The notes: generated by a model not told the origin, from the letters alone. DNA of 20,252 nucleotides from CAYOHP01 sp964403795 [NCBI: uncultured bacterium] (GCA_964403795.1 CAYOHP010000112.1:1-20252); one strand, 5' to 3'; positions 1 through 8,514 are shown, numbered from the stretch's first letter. A program made the numbers and translations.

Positions 1-161
1 ACCACTTCCGGGCGGAGTACTTCGCGGCCCGTCCGGCCTCGGAGCGGCTGCTCAATCGCAAGCTCGCCCTGAGAGGCATGGACACGATGCGCAGCTGGCG
101 TCAGGCCCTCGAGGAGTACCTCGGCGAGGCCTACGAGGGGTATCTCGAGAGTGGCTCCTGA
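1..161 (+). CDS. C-terminal fragment of an unrecognised protein
   Basis: The frame starting at base 3 is open from the window edge to a TGA at 159-161 and gives the last 52 residues of a protein. The fragment is rich in Arg, Glu and Leu, looks helical and soluble, and ends in YLESGS. I recognise no domain. Its stop lies 11 bp inside the next gene, whose GTG start is at 151, so the two are probably co-transcribed and translationally coupled. By context it may be another sugar-transfer or modification enzyme, but that is inference from neighbours only. Confidence 0.6.
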   Translation, partial: HFRAEYFAARPASERLLNRKLALRGMDTMRSWRQALEEYLGEAYEGYLESGS

Positions 162-1284
162 GTTCAGGTTCCGAAGGGTCGCCGCCTTCGGATTCCGGTC
201 GGTGCCACCGACCCCGGGATGTGCAGGGGCCGACACCTTCGCCACCGAGCTGCTTCCCAGGCTGGCGGCGATGGGGTACGAGGTGGTCGCCTACAACCGG
301 CAGTACCCCGGTCAGGTCCTTCCCGAGGCCGAGGAATTCCGGGGAGTGCGCCTGAAGGCATTCTCGACGACAGCTCGGAAGGGCTTCGACACCCTCTGGC
401 ACTCCTTGAGGGTCACCCTGGACATCCTGCTTCGGGACACTGCCGACGTGGTCCACATCCAGAACGGCGGGAACAGCCCGTTCGCCTGGCTGCTCAGACT
501 GAGCGGGAGGCGGGTCTACCTGAGCCAGGACGGGATCGACTGGAAGCGCGACAAGTGGCCCTGGTACGCCAAGTTCTACCTGTGGATCACGTCGTTCATC
601 ACGGCGGTGGGACCCACCAAGGTGATCTTCGACAACGTGTTCGCCCGCAGGCAGTTCCAGGAGCGCTTCCCGTTCGCCCGCGAACGCTTCGAGTTCATCC
701 CCTTCGGGAGCGAACCCGGGGTCGATGGCGCTCCTACCCGCGTGCTGTCCGAACTCGGCCTCGCCAGGGGCGAGTACTTCCTGTTCGTGGGTCGGTTCAT
801 CCCTGACAAGGGTCTCCAGTACCTGATCCCCGCCTTCGAGAGGGTCAAGACGGACAAGCGGCTGGTGCTCGTAGGGGGCTCTCCCAACCCCGGTGAGTTC
901 GAGAGGGGGCTCCGGGCCACCCGGGATCCGCGCATCCTGTTCGCGGGATACCATTACGGACAGGAGGCGCGGGACCTCATGGAGGGAGCCTTCGCCTACA
1001 TCCAGCCCTCGGACGTGGAGGGCCTGTCTCCCGTGATCCTCCAGAACATGGGCCTGGGTACCCCTGTGATCTGCAGCGACATCGAGGAGAACCGGTTCGT
1101 GGTGGGGGAGACCGCTACGACCTTCCGGAAGGGCGACGTGGAGGACCTGGCCCGGGTCCTGACCAGGGCCCTGGAGGATCCCGAAGGATTGCGGATCCTG
1201 GCCGAGCAGGCTCGTCTGCGGGCGGAGGCGGAGTTCAGCTGGAAGAGCGTGGCGGAGGCTCACCATCGGGTGTTCCAGGATTGA
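151..1284 (+). CDS. GT4 family glycosyltransferase (rhamnosyltransferase/DUF1972-like)
   Basis: A 377-residue GT-B retaining glycosyltransferase, predicted to add a sugar from a nucleotide donor to a growing lipid-linked glycan at the inner face of the membrane. The N-terminal half carries a glycine-rich acceptor loop (residues 13-28, GFRSVPPTPGCAGADT) and QDGIDWKRDKW (126-136), which resembles the DGLEWKR segment of DUF1972-type rhamnosyltransferases. The donor half starts at LFVGRFIPDKGL (211-222) and continues through VEGLSPVIL (289-297). The usual GT4 E-x7-E pair reads E290 then Gln298, so the second acidic residue is replaced. The GTG start at 151 is preceded by GAGGGG about ten bases upstream and overlaps the previous stop. 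Donor and acceptor sugars cannot be named from sequence. Confidence 0.88.
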   Translation: MAPEFRFRRVAAFGFRSVPPTPGCAGADTFATELLPRLAAMGYEVVAYNRQYPGQVLPEAEEFRGVRLKAFSTTARKGFDTLWHSLRVTLDILLRDTADVVHIQNGGNSPFAWLLRLSGRRVYLSQDGIDWKRDKWPWYAKFYLWITSFITAVGPTKVIFDNVFARRQFQERFPFARERFEFIPFGSEPGVDGAPTRVLSELGLARGEYFLFVGRFIPDKGLQYLIPAFERVKTDKRLVLVGGSPNPGEFERGLRATRDPRILFAGYHYGQEARDLMEGAFAYIQPSDVEGLSPVILQNMGLGTPVICSDIEENRFVVGETATTFRKGDVEDLARVLTRALEDPEGLRILAEQARLRAEAEFSWKSVAEAHHRVFQD

Positions 1285-1352
1285 GGCGGGCGGGCTTCCC
1301 GCCGGTGGGATCGGGACCCAGGACCGCCAGGGAGCGGCTCGGGTCGGGATCG

Positions 1353-1372
1353 GTCCGACGGTCGTCGGATCC
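1353..1372 (+). terminator. Intergenic hairpin, weak terminator candidate
   Basis: In the 118-bp gap between the glycosyltransferase and the hydrolase, GGTCCGAC pairs with GTCGGATC around a GGTC loop, giving 8 bp with one G-T wobble. A smaller 6-bp hairpin (1289-1303) follows the stop codon directly. Neither has a T-run, so a Rho-independent role is doubtful; they could be Rho-proximal or mRNA-stability structures. No clear promoter is visible in the gap. Confidence 0.25.
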
Positions 1373-1391
1373 AGGTGCCTGGGCGGGGGGC

Positions 1392-1396
1392 GGAGG
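1392..1396 (+). promoter_or_regulatory. Ribosome binding site deciding the hydrolase start
   Basis: GGAGG with a 6-base spacer precedes ATG 1403. It favours that start over the in-frame ATG at 1457, which would begin directly at the hydrophobic signal segment. Confidence 0.6.
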
Positions 1397-1402
1397 TCGG
1401 CG

Positions 1403-2959
1403 ATGAGGGATCATGGGGCGACGCGGGAAGGATCCGAGGGTCTCCGGACCGGCTCCATGCGAGGCGCTGTCCTTGGGCTCGCCATGCTCGCGATGATGGT
1501 CTGGGTGGCGGCCGGACCGGCCTCCCCTGAGCTCGAACCGGTGCCGGTACCCGCCTCGCGGGAGAGACCGCGCAAGCGACTCGGCTTCAACCTGGATCTC
1601 GAGAGCCGGAACTTCCTCGAAGAGCCGGCGTGGGTCTCCGTCCTCAAGGGCTACGCCCCCGGGATCCTTCGCTACCCGGGGGGAGCCCCTGCCAACCTCT
1701 GGGATTGGGACCGGGAGGGCTTCGTCCCGTCGACGGAAGGGCGGTATGGCGGACGGCAGGATCTCCGGATCCCCCTGGCGTCGGTGTCCGCGATCGTCAA
1801 GGCGGTGTCCGGGGAGATGATCCTGGTACTCAATCCCGTCACCTCGACCCTCGAATCCCAGCTCCGACATCTCGAAGCCAGCCTCGGACGAGGCGACCCG
1901 ATCGCGGGCGTCGAGATCTCGAACGAGCCTTGGGACGAGGGTCCGGAGACCCGGGCCAGCTTTCCCGGTCCGGGGCGGTTCGGGGAGATCGCGGTCGAGT
2001 GGGTTCGGGCGATCCGCGCGAGGCTGCCCGGGCTCCGGGTGGGAGTGCCGCTCCGGGTCGTCGATCATGGAGTCGAGGAGACCGGGAACTGGAACCGGGA
2101 GGTCGCCGCCAGGTTCCGAGCGGCTGGCCTCGCTCCGGATGCCTGGATCCTCCACGTCTACGCCGGCAGCGGGATCCCTCCCGGGAGGACCCTGGCGGAG
2201 AGGGAGCACCTGACCTCCAAGGATGCAGCGAGCCAGAGGACCAGGATGGGCCAGAAGGGCGTCGTGCAGAACGCCTTGGGGACCCCCTCCATCAGGGTCG
2301 GCAGGATCGATTGGGAAGCGTCGGCGCCCGATGGCCTGGATATCTGGGTGACCGAGACCAATATGTTCCAGCGCGGGGGCGCAGTGGTGGGCTCCTGGTA
2401 CCACGGTCTGTTCGCAGCCCGACTGATGATGGAGCTGCTCGCCCAGGAGAGGGTGAAGATCGTCCTGCTCCACGGCCTGGGAGGTCCCAGGTGGTTCTCG
2501 GCCATCTCCAGTCCGGATCCTGGGTCTCACCTCTGGAACGATGCCGAGCCGCGGTTCCTTCCGAGCGTCGCCACGGCCTGCGGTCTGGCGGCGGCCAGGG
2601 TGTTGTCGGCGGCGCGGGACGCCGATCAGGTCCAGGCCGAGAACCTGAACGCCGGGCCCGGGTCCGATGGCCTGGTCGCCTGGAGGATCACCACCGGAGC
2701 CGACACGAGGTTCCTGGTCCTCAACCTCTCCGACTCCATGGACTCGCTGGGTCTGGAGACCTGGACGACCTCGCCCCTCGAGGTCCTCACGATCTGGGAC
2801 CAGCCCCATCGCCAGGTGGAGGACGGGATGGTGAACCGTGCGACCGCGACGATCCGCGGCAGCGTCGCACTTCCGGCGTGGAGCCTCTCCGAGGTGAGCC
2901 TGCACCGTTCGACCCAGCCCGGGACCCCGACCTCATGGCCTTCGAGCGCTTCGCACTGA
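1403..2959 (+). CDS. Secreted clan-A-like glycoside hydrolase
   Basis: A 518-residue exported (alpha/beta)8-barrel glycosidase candidate. A long charged n-region (1-19) is followed by a hydrophobic segment (20-38) and small residues near AAGPAS, consistent with a signal peptide or N-terminal anchor. RYPGGAPANLWDW (90-102) resembles the barrel entry of GH39/GH51/GH79-type enzymes. EISNEPW (171-177) places the acid/base Glu at E175 after the clan-A Asn, and WVTETN (315-320) places a nucleophile candidate at E318. A C-terminal beta-sandwich (about 400-500) fits the accessory domain of these families. The spacing supports a retaining mechanism; the substrate is unknown. It may trim or release the polymer made by this locus. 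A strong GGAGG sits 6 bases before this ATG. The 3' end overlaps the sulfotransferase gene by 25 bp. Confidence 0.8.
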   Translation: MRDHGATREGSEGLRTGSMRGAVLGLAMLAMMVWVAAGPASPELEPVPVPASRERPRKRLGFNLDLESRNFLEEPAWVSVLKGYAPGILRYPGGAPANLWDWDREGFVPSTEGRYGGRQDLRIPLASVSAIVKAVSGEMILVLNPVTSTLESQLRHLEASLGRGDPIAGVEISNEPWDEGPETRASFPGPGRFGEIAVEWVRAIRARLPGLRVGVPLRVVDHGVEETGNWNREVAARFRAAGLAPDAWILHVYAGSGIPPGRTLAEREHLTSKDAASQRTRMGQKGVVQNALGTPSIRVGRIDWEASAPDGLDIWVTETNMFQRGGAVVGSWYHGLFAARLMMELLAQERVKIVLLHGLGGPRWFSAISSPDPGSHLWNDAEPRFLPSVATACGLAAARVLSAARDADQVQAENLNAGPGSDGLVAWRITTGADTRFLVLNLSDSMDSLGLETWTTSPLEVLTIWDQPHRQVEDGMVNRATATIRGSVALPAWSLSEVSLHRSTQPGTPTSWPSSASH

Positions 2960-3888
2960 TCGGCGGCGCCACCCGATCCGGGACGACCTCCCTGTTCCGG
3001 TACCTGTCCGTCCACCCGGGCGTCCACGCGGCCACCGTGAAGGAACCCGGGTTCTTCCTCGAGGACGACTACCCGTCCGTCTCCCGGCGCTTCCGGTATT
3101 CCGACGGCCTGGGAAGCTATCTCGAGTACTTCCAGGGGGCTCCCGTCGGTGCCGTCCGGCTCGAGGCATCGGCAGACTACCTCTACGGCGAGGGGACGCC
3201 CGAGCGGATCCGGGCCGACCTGCCGGGGGCCCGGATGATCTTCATCCTGCGGGAGCCGATGGAGCGTCTGGTCTCCTGGTATCGCTACGGCCAACAGATC
3301 GGGGAGGTGGAGAGCGCAACCACTCTCGATGAGTTCGTCCGGGCGCAGCTCGTCTCCCCCCGAGACCGATCCCGTCCCAAGGCTCTCCGGGCGCTCGAGC
3401 AGGGACGGTACTCCCGGTACCTGGCGCGCTGGCTCGAGGTCTTCCCCGCCGATTCGATCCTGATCGTGCGATTCGAGCAGCTCGCCGCCGAGGCCCGGAC
3501 CGAGGTCGAGCGTTGCTGCCGCTTCCTGGACCTGGATCCCGGCCCGGCCATGGGACAGGCCTTCGAGGTCGTCAATCCGTCCCTGAACCTCCGCTGGCCC
3601 CGCCTCTACCAGGCCTACTCCTGGGTGAGGCACACCGCCAAGGTCGTCCTCCACGGCTTCCCGCAGCTCCAGCGGGCCCTGGGGCAGGTCCGCCGGACTC
3701 TCGAACCGCTCTACCTGGGCGCCGGGGCCACGGATCGCGAGGAGACCATGAGTCTCTCCCCCGGGTTGGAGGCCGAAGTTCTCGCCTTCTACGCCGAGGA
3801 GGGGCCGGCCCTGGCGAGGCTCCTCGGCGAGGAGGGGAGCTTCTGGCCCTCTCGGCGTCCATCGGAACCGGCGCGATCGACCTCCTGA
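2935..3888 (+). CDS. Sulfotransferase (PAPS-dependent type)
   Basis: A 317-residue cytosolic sulfotransferase predicted to move sulfate from PAPS to a sugar hydroxyl or amine. Residues 10-20 form the 5'-phosphosulfate loop (GGATRSGTTSL). KEPGFF (36-41) supplies the conserved catalytic-type Lys36 of the NDST/heparan-sulfotransferase-like group. ILREPMERLVSWY (104-116) is the 3'-phosphate site, with Arg106 and Ser114. The length is normal for Sulfotransfer_1/3 domain proteins. ATG 2935 begins just before the first beta strand and lies inside the hydrolase gene in another frame, so coupling is likely. I see no Shine-Dalgarno sequence. It implies that the glycan, or part of it, is sulfated. Confidence 0.9.
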   Translation: MAFERFALIGGATRSGTTSLFRYLSVHPGVHAATVKEPGFFLEDDYPSVSRRFRYSDGLGSYLEYFQGAPVGAVRLEASADYLYGEGTPERIRADLPGARMIFILREPMERLVSWYRYGQQIGEVESATTLDEFVRAQLVSPRDRSRPKALRALEQGRYSRYLARWLEVFPADSILIVRFEQLAAEARTEVERCCRFLDLDPGPAMGQAFEVVNPSLNLRWPRLYQAYSWVRHTAKVVLHGFPQLQRALGQVRRTLEPLYLGAGATDREETMSLSPGLEAEVLAFYAEEGPALARLLGEEGSFWPSRRPSEPARSTS

Positions 3889-3895
3889 TGAGGTC

Positions 3896-3922
3896 CCGCC
3901 CAGGCGAGTCGGGCCTGGGCGG
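3896..3922. terminator. Hairpin between convergent transcription units
   Basis: CCGCCCAGGC (3896-3905) pairs perfectly with GCCTGGGCGG (3913-3922) around a 7-base loop. It lies 7 bases after the sulfotransferase stop and 56 bases beyond the stop of the convergent operon. There is no T-run on either side, so termination without Rho is uncertain, but the position suits a bidirectional terminator. Confidence 0.55.
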
Positions 3923-3978
3923 ATTCCGCTGGTGGACCCGTCCCTGCGTGTCCCGGACGACACTACCGTTGGCGGTCC

Positions 3979-5673
3979 CTATCCCCTCGGGTCCGACGAG
4001 GAGACGGGGAGGATCTCCAGGCCCTCGAGTCGGAGCCAGGGTCCTCGATGGTGGGCGGAGCGGGTGCATACCTCCATGTCCACCGCCAGGAGCCCGTGGC
4101 CGGCGCAGACGGTGTGCGTGCCGAGCACCGGGGAGCCTGGCTCCGGCTGGAGCGATCCGATCTCCTGTTCCCGGTACTCGCGGGGACCCAGAGCCAGGAC
4201 CTCGAAGAAGCGCACGGCCCGACCGTACCTTCCTGCGCAGTCCTGTGCGGGCCGGATCAGTCGTCCGTGCCAATCGAGGAACGGGCCGGCGGGGCGGGCC
4301 GATCGACCGCTGCGCACGATGGGATTCCCTGCATGCGGAGTCCAGGGACCGCGGAGGTCCGGGGCGTGGTAGGCGTAGAGTTCGTCGACCATTTCCACAC
4401 CCGGGCCGGAGGTCACGAAGAACACCCAGAGGCGACCGTCGCGACGGAGAAAGGTCATGTCGGCGGCCCGGACCCCGGGCAGGATCTCGGTCTCGCTCCG
4501 CCACTCGGCCGGGGGTGGTGCTGCGAGATAGGCATGGGTGGTCCGAGTCTCCGAGGACTCCGGGACGACGAGTGTCCTTCCCTCGCCATCGAGGACGGGA
4601 GCCGGGTAGGAGAGGTGCCAAGGGGGATCGAGCGCGACAGCCGGATCCTCGAGGCGCTCCCGATCCAGGGGGAATGCGAGGATCCGACCGCGCCCGGTCC
4701 GGTCCAGGAGCTCCTCGCAGAGGAGGTAGGGCCGGCCTGCGACTGCCAAGAGGTGAGGGTCGGCCAGGAAGCTCCCTGGGTCGGGCTCCAGGAACTCGAG
4801 TTCCTCGGGCCCCAGCAGGGTGTGCTGTCCGGGCGCCATTCCGAGCCCTGGCGACTCCCGGGTCGCGATCCACCATCGAGGCCGGCTCCAGCGCTCCAGC
4901 AGGCGGGCGCAGACGGTCGCCGCGAGCGCCATCCAGAGGCGGACCACGACCGCCAGGGCCGGGGCTTCTGCCGGAAGGGTCCAGGGGCTCGATCCCCCAG
5001 GCTTGGCCGGGAAGAGATCCGAGAGGTAGAGACGATCCACCGCCTCGGGTGCCCCCCCGCCCTCCCGGTGCAGGGCTCGCAGGAGCTTCTCCGCGATCGA
5101 TTGGAAGCCGCGACGGAGGGAGAACGCATGGAGGGCGAGCTCGCAGCGGTAGACCAGCGATTCCCCGTAGGGTCCTGCCGGGCTCCGGTGGAGCTCCAGG
5201 ACCGAAACGGGCGAACCTCGGGCGAGACACGCAACCAGGGGTAGCGGGCCGGATCCGAGCTCCTGGCCATCGACGGAGGCACGGAAGACCCGGTCGCCCT
5301 CACGGACGCCTTCGGCCCGGGCTCCCAGCTCGAGGTGAAGGACACCTGCCTCGGTACCGCCACGCGTAACCCCTGCCGGAGCAGACTCCGCTGGCGGCAC
5401 CAGCGGGCAGGCGGGCCCTCGGGTAGGGTGCCCGAAGGGAGCGACCAGGAAGCGACGGGACAGCCACCAGTCCAGGTGCCAGTAGACCCACACGAGGAAG
5501 CCAGCGACGAGCGAAACCTTGCGGGCCGGAGGAGCGGTGGTCGCGACCGAGACCCTTGTCCCCGGTCGCATCGTCAGGCCGGCGACCAGGACCGCAGTCA
5601 CGGGATCCGAGGGAGCGCTCGGGAGATGGACGATCAGGTCAGGGACAACCGGATCGGGTGGTTCCGGGCTCAT
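3979..5673 (-). CDS. GH43-like five-bladed propeller protein (GINT1-N type)
   Basis: A 564-residue protein; no experimentally defined role is assigned here. The C-terminal half (about 290-535) shows the repeat signature of the propeller domain found at the N-terminus of plant glucosamine inositolphosphorylceramide transferase and in many bacterial polysaccharide clusters: FLADPHLL (302-309) with a strand ending in CEEL, HLSYPAPV plus VVPESS (353-374), AADMTFLRRDGRLWVFF (403-419), and RPAGPF with RPAQDC (460-479). The N-terminal 260 residues are Pro- and Ala-rich, with one hydrophobic stretch near 54-70 and a Ser-Leu-Arg-Arg segment (185-188) typical of the region before the propeller. No formyltransferase domain is present, though one is fused in some relatives. 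ATG 5673 overlaps the upstream stop as ATGA. It is the last gene of the operon; a role in sugar modification is inference. Confidence 0.75.
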   Translation of the reverse strand: MSPEPPDPVVPDLIVHLPSAPSDPVTAVLVAGLTMRPGTRVSVATTAPPARKVSLVAGFLVWVYWHLDWWLSRRFLVAPFGHPTRGPACPLVPPAESAPAGVTRGGTEAGVLHLELGARAEGVREGDRVFRASVDGQELGSGPLPLVACLARGSPVSVLELHRSPAGPYGESLVYRCELALHAFSLRRGFQSIAEKLLRALHREGGGAPEAVDRLYLSDLFPAKPGGSSPWTLPAEAPALAVVVRLWMALAATVCARLLERWSRPRWWIATRESPGLGMAPGQHTLLGPEELEFLEPDPGSFLADPHLLAVAGRPYLLCEELLDRTGRGRILAFPLDRERLEDPAVALDPPWHLSYPAPVLDGEGRTLVVPESSETRTTHAYLAAPPPAEWRSETEILPGVRAADMTFLRRDGRLWVFFVTSGPGVEMVDELYAYHAPDLRGPWTPHAGNPIVRSGRSARPAGPFLDWHGRLIRPAQDCAGRYGRAVRFFEVLALGPREYREQEIGSLQPEPGSPVLGTHTVCAGHGLLAVDMEVCTRSAHHRGPWLRLEGLEILPVSSSDPRG

Positions 5674-6914
5674 GGGTGGAGGGACCTCGACGAGTGTCCG
5701 GGGTCCGGTACGCTCGCCAGGAGCGACTGGTAGACGGCCATCACACGGTCGTAGTGGGCCTCCGCCGAGAATTCCCGGAGCGTCCTGGCACGGGCAGCCG
5801 AGGCCAGTCGGTTCCGTTCGGCCGGGTTCTCCACCAACCGGACGATGCATGCCCGCAGCTCGTCCACCGAGCCCGGGGCGAAAGTCAGGCCGTCCTCCTG
5901 GTGGCGCACCAGCTCTGCGAGACCACCGAGCCGGGAGGCGATCACGGTCCTGCCCCTGGCGTAGGATTCGAGTACCGTCAGTCCGAAGGTCTCGGGGGCC
6001 TCGGCAGGCTGGACCGAGAACAGGGAACCTCGGATGGCGGCATCCAGGTCCTCGCCCCAGAGCGGTCCGGGCGCTTCGACGTGCCGGATACCGCGCCGTT
6101 CGATCTCCCGTCGGAGATCCTGCAGGGCCTCTCCCCAACCGACGATCCGGCAGGCGATCCCGGTCAGGGGTTCGATCGCATCGAGGAGCGTGAACACTCC
6201 CTTCGACCTCTCCACCCGGCCGAAGAAGAGGACATAGGAACCTTGCTCCTCGGCGACGCGGGTCCGGGTGGCGTCGATGTAGTTCGGTACCGTCTCCAGC
6301 TTGGAGCCATCCATGCCCAGGGCGATCAGCTTCCGCCTCTGGAACTCGCTCACGGCCAGGAAGCGATCGACAACGTCCCGGCCGCCCATCCAGAGGGAAA
6401 GATAGGATTCAAGGGCCGACAACGCGGACCTGGCGAGGGATCCCCTGTTGCATCGTCGAGAGACGGCCCTGTGGAAGCGGTCTCCCTGGCAATCCTCGCA
6501 GATCCTGCCCTGTCTGAAGAGGCCCCCGGTCGGACACACGACGCGGAAGTCATGGAGGGTCTGGACCACCGGCGCCCCGAACTCGGACAGGGGCCCCAGG
6601 ATCGAGGAGGTCAGCTTCCCGTAGTAGACGTGGAGGTGGACGATGTCGGGCCGGAAGTCGCCGAGGAGCCGACGAAGTCCCTCCCGTGCCCGGGGCGACC
6701 ACAGGAAGGTCAGGATGTCGGAGGGCCCCGCCCGGTCGAAATCCGCCCCAGGCGGGAAGTAGTCGGAAGCAGGGGTGGCGAGGTTGGCTGGATGCGCGGC
6801 GGAGAAGGGCATGACCTCGTGACCCCGAGCCTCGAGGAGGCCGCACAGGTCCAGGAAGTACCGATCGGCCCCGCCACGGAGGTGGAAGTTCTGCGAGATC
6901 TGGACGACTCTCAC
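5670..6914 (-). CDS. GT4 family glycosyltransferase
   Basis: A 414-residue GT-B retaining glycosyltransferase. The acceptor-side loop is ISQNFHLRGGADRYF (6-20). VVQTLHDFRVVCPTG (116-130) and the Cys cluster at 127, 139, 142 and 155 are typical of a GT4 subgroup in exopolysaccharide loci. The donor half begins at VLFFGRVERSKGV (228-240), and the intact E-x7-E motif is ETFGLTVLE (308-316). It should act at the cytoplasmic membrane face on lipid-linked intermediates. The GTG start at 6914 overlaps the upstream stop (GTGA) and has no evident Shine-Dalgarno, pointing to translational coupling. Its stop overlaps the next ATG (ATGA). Specificity is not predictable. Confidence 0.92.
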   Translation of the reverse strand: MRVVQISQNFHLRGGADRYFLDLCGLLEARGHEVMPFSAAHPANLATPASDYFPPGADFDRAGPSDILTFLWSPRAREGLRRLLGDFRPDIVHLHVYYGKLTSSILGPLSEFGAPVVQTLHDFRVVCPTGGLFRQGRICEDCQGDRFHRAVSRRCNRGSLARSALSALESYLSLWMGGRDVVDRFLAVSEFQRRKLIALGMDGSKLETVPNYIDATRTRVAEEQGSYVLFFGRVERSKGVFTLLDAIEPLTGIACRIVGWGEALQDLRREIERRGIRHVEAPGPLWGEDLDAAIRGSLFSVQPAEAPETFGLTVLESYARGRTVIASRLGGLAELVRHQEDGLTFAPGSVDELRACIVRLVENPAERNRLASAARARTLREFSAEAHYDRVMAVYQSLLASVPDPGHSSRSLHP

Positions 6915-8389
6915 GAATCGGCAGGCGAGCTCGGGAGCGACCTGGCACTCGCTCCGGGGAGGTGGAGCACCATCGGCGGCCCCGCGAGGCTCCCCGGTTG
7001 CGGACCCGAGGGAAGAGCCTTGGGAGGCACGGTTTCCCGGAGGGTCACGGGATCGTAGCCGGGATGGTCGCGCAAGTAGAGGCCGAGGGTCCCGAAGAGG
7101 AAGAAGCTCTTCAGGCTGTTGGTCTGTACGGCGGTGGTGGCCGAGGCGAGGAAGCCGTAGGTAAAGAGGCTCAGGGCCTGGAGGAACAGGTGGTCCTTCC
7201 ATTCCCGTGCCTGCATCCTGGATCGGAGCAGGAGCCAGGCAAGGAAGAGGTGGAGCAGGAGCAGGGTTCCGGCGCCGATCCAACCCGACTCGGCGATGGG
7301 CATCGGCCAGAAGGTGTCCGTGAGGAAGCGTCGTTCCTGGTACCACCAGACCCGGGCAAGGCCGTTGCTGCGGTAGAGAGGCGAGTCGTAGGCCGAGGCA
7401 GCCTGGCCGCCGAAGCTCCCGAGCCCGGCGCCAAGGGGGAAGTAGTGGGACGCGATCCGTGGGCCGAAGACCCAGAAGAAGGAGCGCGGCACGGGACGTG
7501 AGCCCATCTTGCCGCTCTGGTAGGTCACGTACAGCTCACCGATCTGCTCACTGTAGAGGACGACGCAGAGGCTGAATGCGGCGGTCCAGCCCACTACGGT
7601 CAGGAGGCTGGAGACCAACATCTTGCGCGTCATGACCAGGAGCGGAACGGTGAGGCAGACCAGACCGGCCGCCGCGATCTCCTGGCGCTGCTGGCTGGCG
7701 AGGAGGCAGACACCTGCCATGATGGTGAAGGCGAGGCCCAGGATGGATCGCCGGCTTAGGAAGTCGGCGAAGAAGAAGACCAGGCATGCGCCGGCCACGA
7801 ATCCGAACATCGAGGGATGGAAGAAGGGACCGGTGGCGCGGGGCAGGAAGCCGAGGGCCAGGTAGGTGTCGGTCATCGCCCCGGGGAACAGCGCGCCGTG
7901 GAGGCTCGGGTTCGTCCACTGGAGGACGATGAGAGGAATGCTGACCAGGGTCAGGGCCCGCAGGGTCGTCCTCAGTCTGTCGTCACCGATGGGACTCCAG
8001 TCCACCCCGAAGCCGATCGCGATGTAGAAGAGCACTCGCAGGTTGAGGAGGAACTGCAGGACGCACGCCGTCCATGGCACGAGGAGATTCGTGCTGCTGG
8101 CGAGGCCGAGTGCCTGCCATGCGACCACGAGCCCGATGACGTAGCGACCATAGGGACGCTGCCACATCCTCACCAGTCCCCGGACGGCGAGCGGGAGCAC
8201 CGCGACCAGGATCACGATGTCGTCGAGATGCGAGAGGAAGGGGGCGTCCTTGGTCGTGACGAACAGGTAGAGGACCTCGACGGCGATGAGCCCGAGGAAG
8301 GCCAGGAGGTAGACCCTCTCGGACCACGAGATCGAGGACCGGGGCAGCGCCGCGGTCGAGGCTTGGGGAATCGGCAGACCAGGAAGCAT
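6911..8389 (-). CDS. Wzy-like O-antigen polymerase/ligase membrane protein
   Basis: A 492-residue polytopic protein with about eleven to twelve hydrophobic segments, beginning near residue 25 (VYLLAFLGLIAVEVLYLFV), and a large loop about two-thirds along (SGKMGSRPVPRSF through LTDTFWPMPI). That loop contains FPLGAGLGSFGG, which matches the G-x-G-x-G-x-F pattern often seen in Wzy/WaaL periplasmic loops. The predicted role is polymerising or ligating undecaprenyl-linked repeat units in the periplasm. The N-terminal 22 residues and C-terminal 45 residues are polar tails. ATG 8389 has no good ribosome binding site; the gap to the preceding gene is 125 bp. Position between the initiating transferase and a glycosyltransferase supports the role. 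Confidence 0.75.
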   Translation of the reverse strand: MLPGLPIPQASTAALPRSSISWSERVYLLAFLGLIAVEVLYLFVTTKDAPFLSHLDDIVILVAVLPLAVRGLVRMWQRPYGRYVIGLVVAWQALGLASSTNLLVPWTACVLQFLLNLRVLFYIAIGFGVDWSPIGDDRLRTTLRALTLVSIPLIVLQWTNPSLHGALFPGAMTDTYLALGFLPRATGPFFHPSMFGFVAGACLVFFFADFLSRRSILGLAFTIMAGVCLLASQQRQEIAAAGLVCLTVPLLVMTRKMLVSSLLTVVGWTAAFSLCVVLYSEQIGELYVTYQSGKMGSRPVPRSFFWVFGPRIASHYFPLGAGLGSFGGQAASAYDSPLYRSNGLARVWWYQERRFLTDTFWPMPIAESGWIGAGTLLLLHLFLAWLLLRSRMQAREWKDHLFLQALSLFTYGFLASATTAVQTNSLKSFFLFGTLGLYLRDHPGYDPVTLRETVPPKALPSGPQPGSLAGPPMVLHLPGASARSLPSSPADS

Positions 8390-8514
8390 CGGGACCAGCT
8401 AGGCCGACGAGACCGGGTGGAGGGACCCGCCGTGCGCGGATCCTCGGGGGCGCCGGGATCCTCCGTGGACCGATCCGGACCGAATGCCCAGGGTTGCCGC
8501 CGGCCGGAGACCGG

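Noticed and set aside
1235-2905. A 556-codon frame antisense to the hydrolase
   Set aside because: No recognisable motif; the plus strand has a signal peptide, NEP and TE motifs and an SD.
3572-5230. Long plus- and minus-strand open frames overlapping the propeller gene, rich in Arg, Pro and Gly
   Set aside because: Low-complexity composition typical of wrong-frame translation of high-GC DNA; the propeller frame alone has family motifs.
8390-8514. Direct repeats GAGGATCC and CGGTCC in the 125-bp gap before the Wzy-like gene
   Set aside because: Short, imperfectly spaced and built from motifs common throughout this GC-rich window; no promoter or terminator could be supported.
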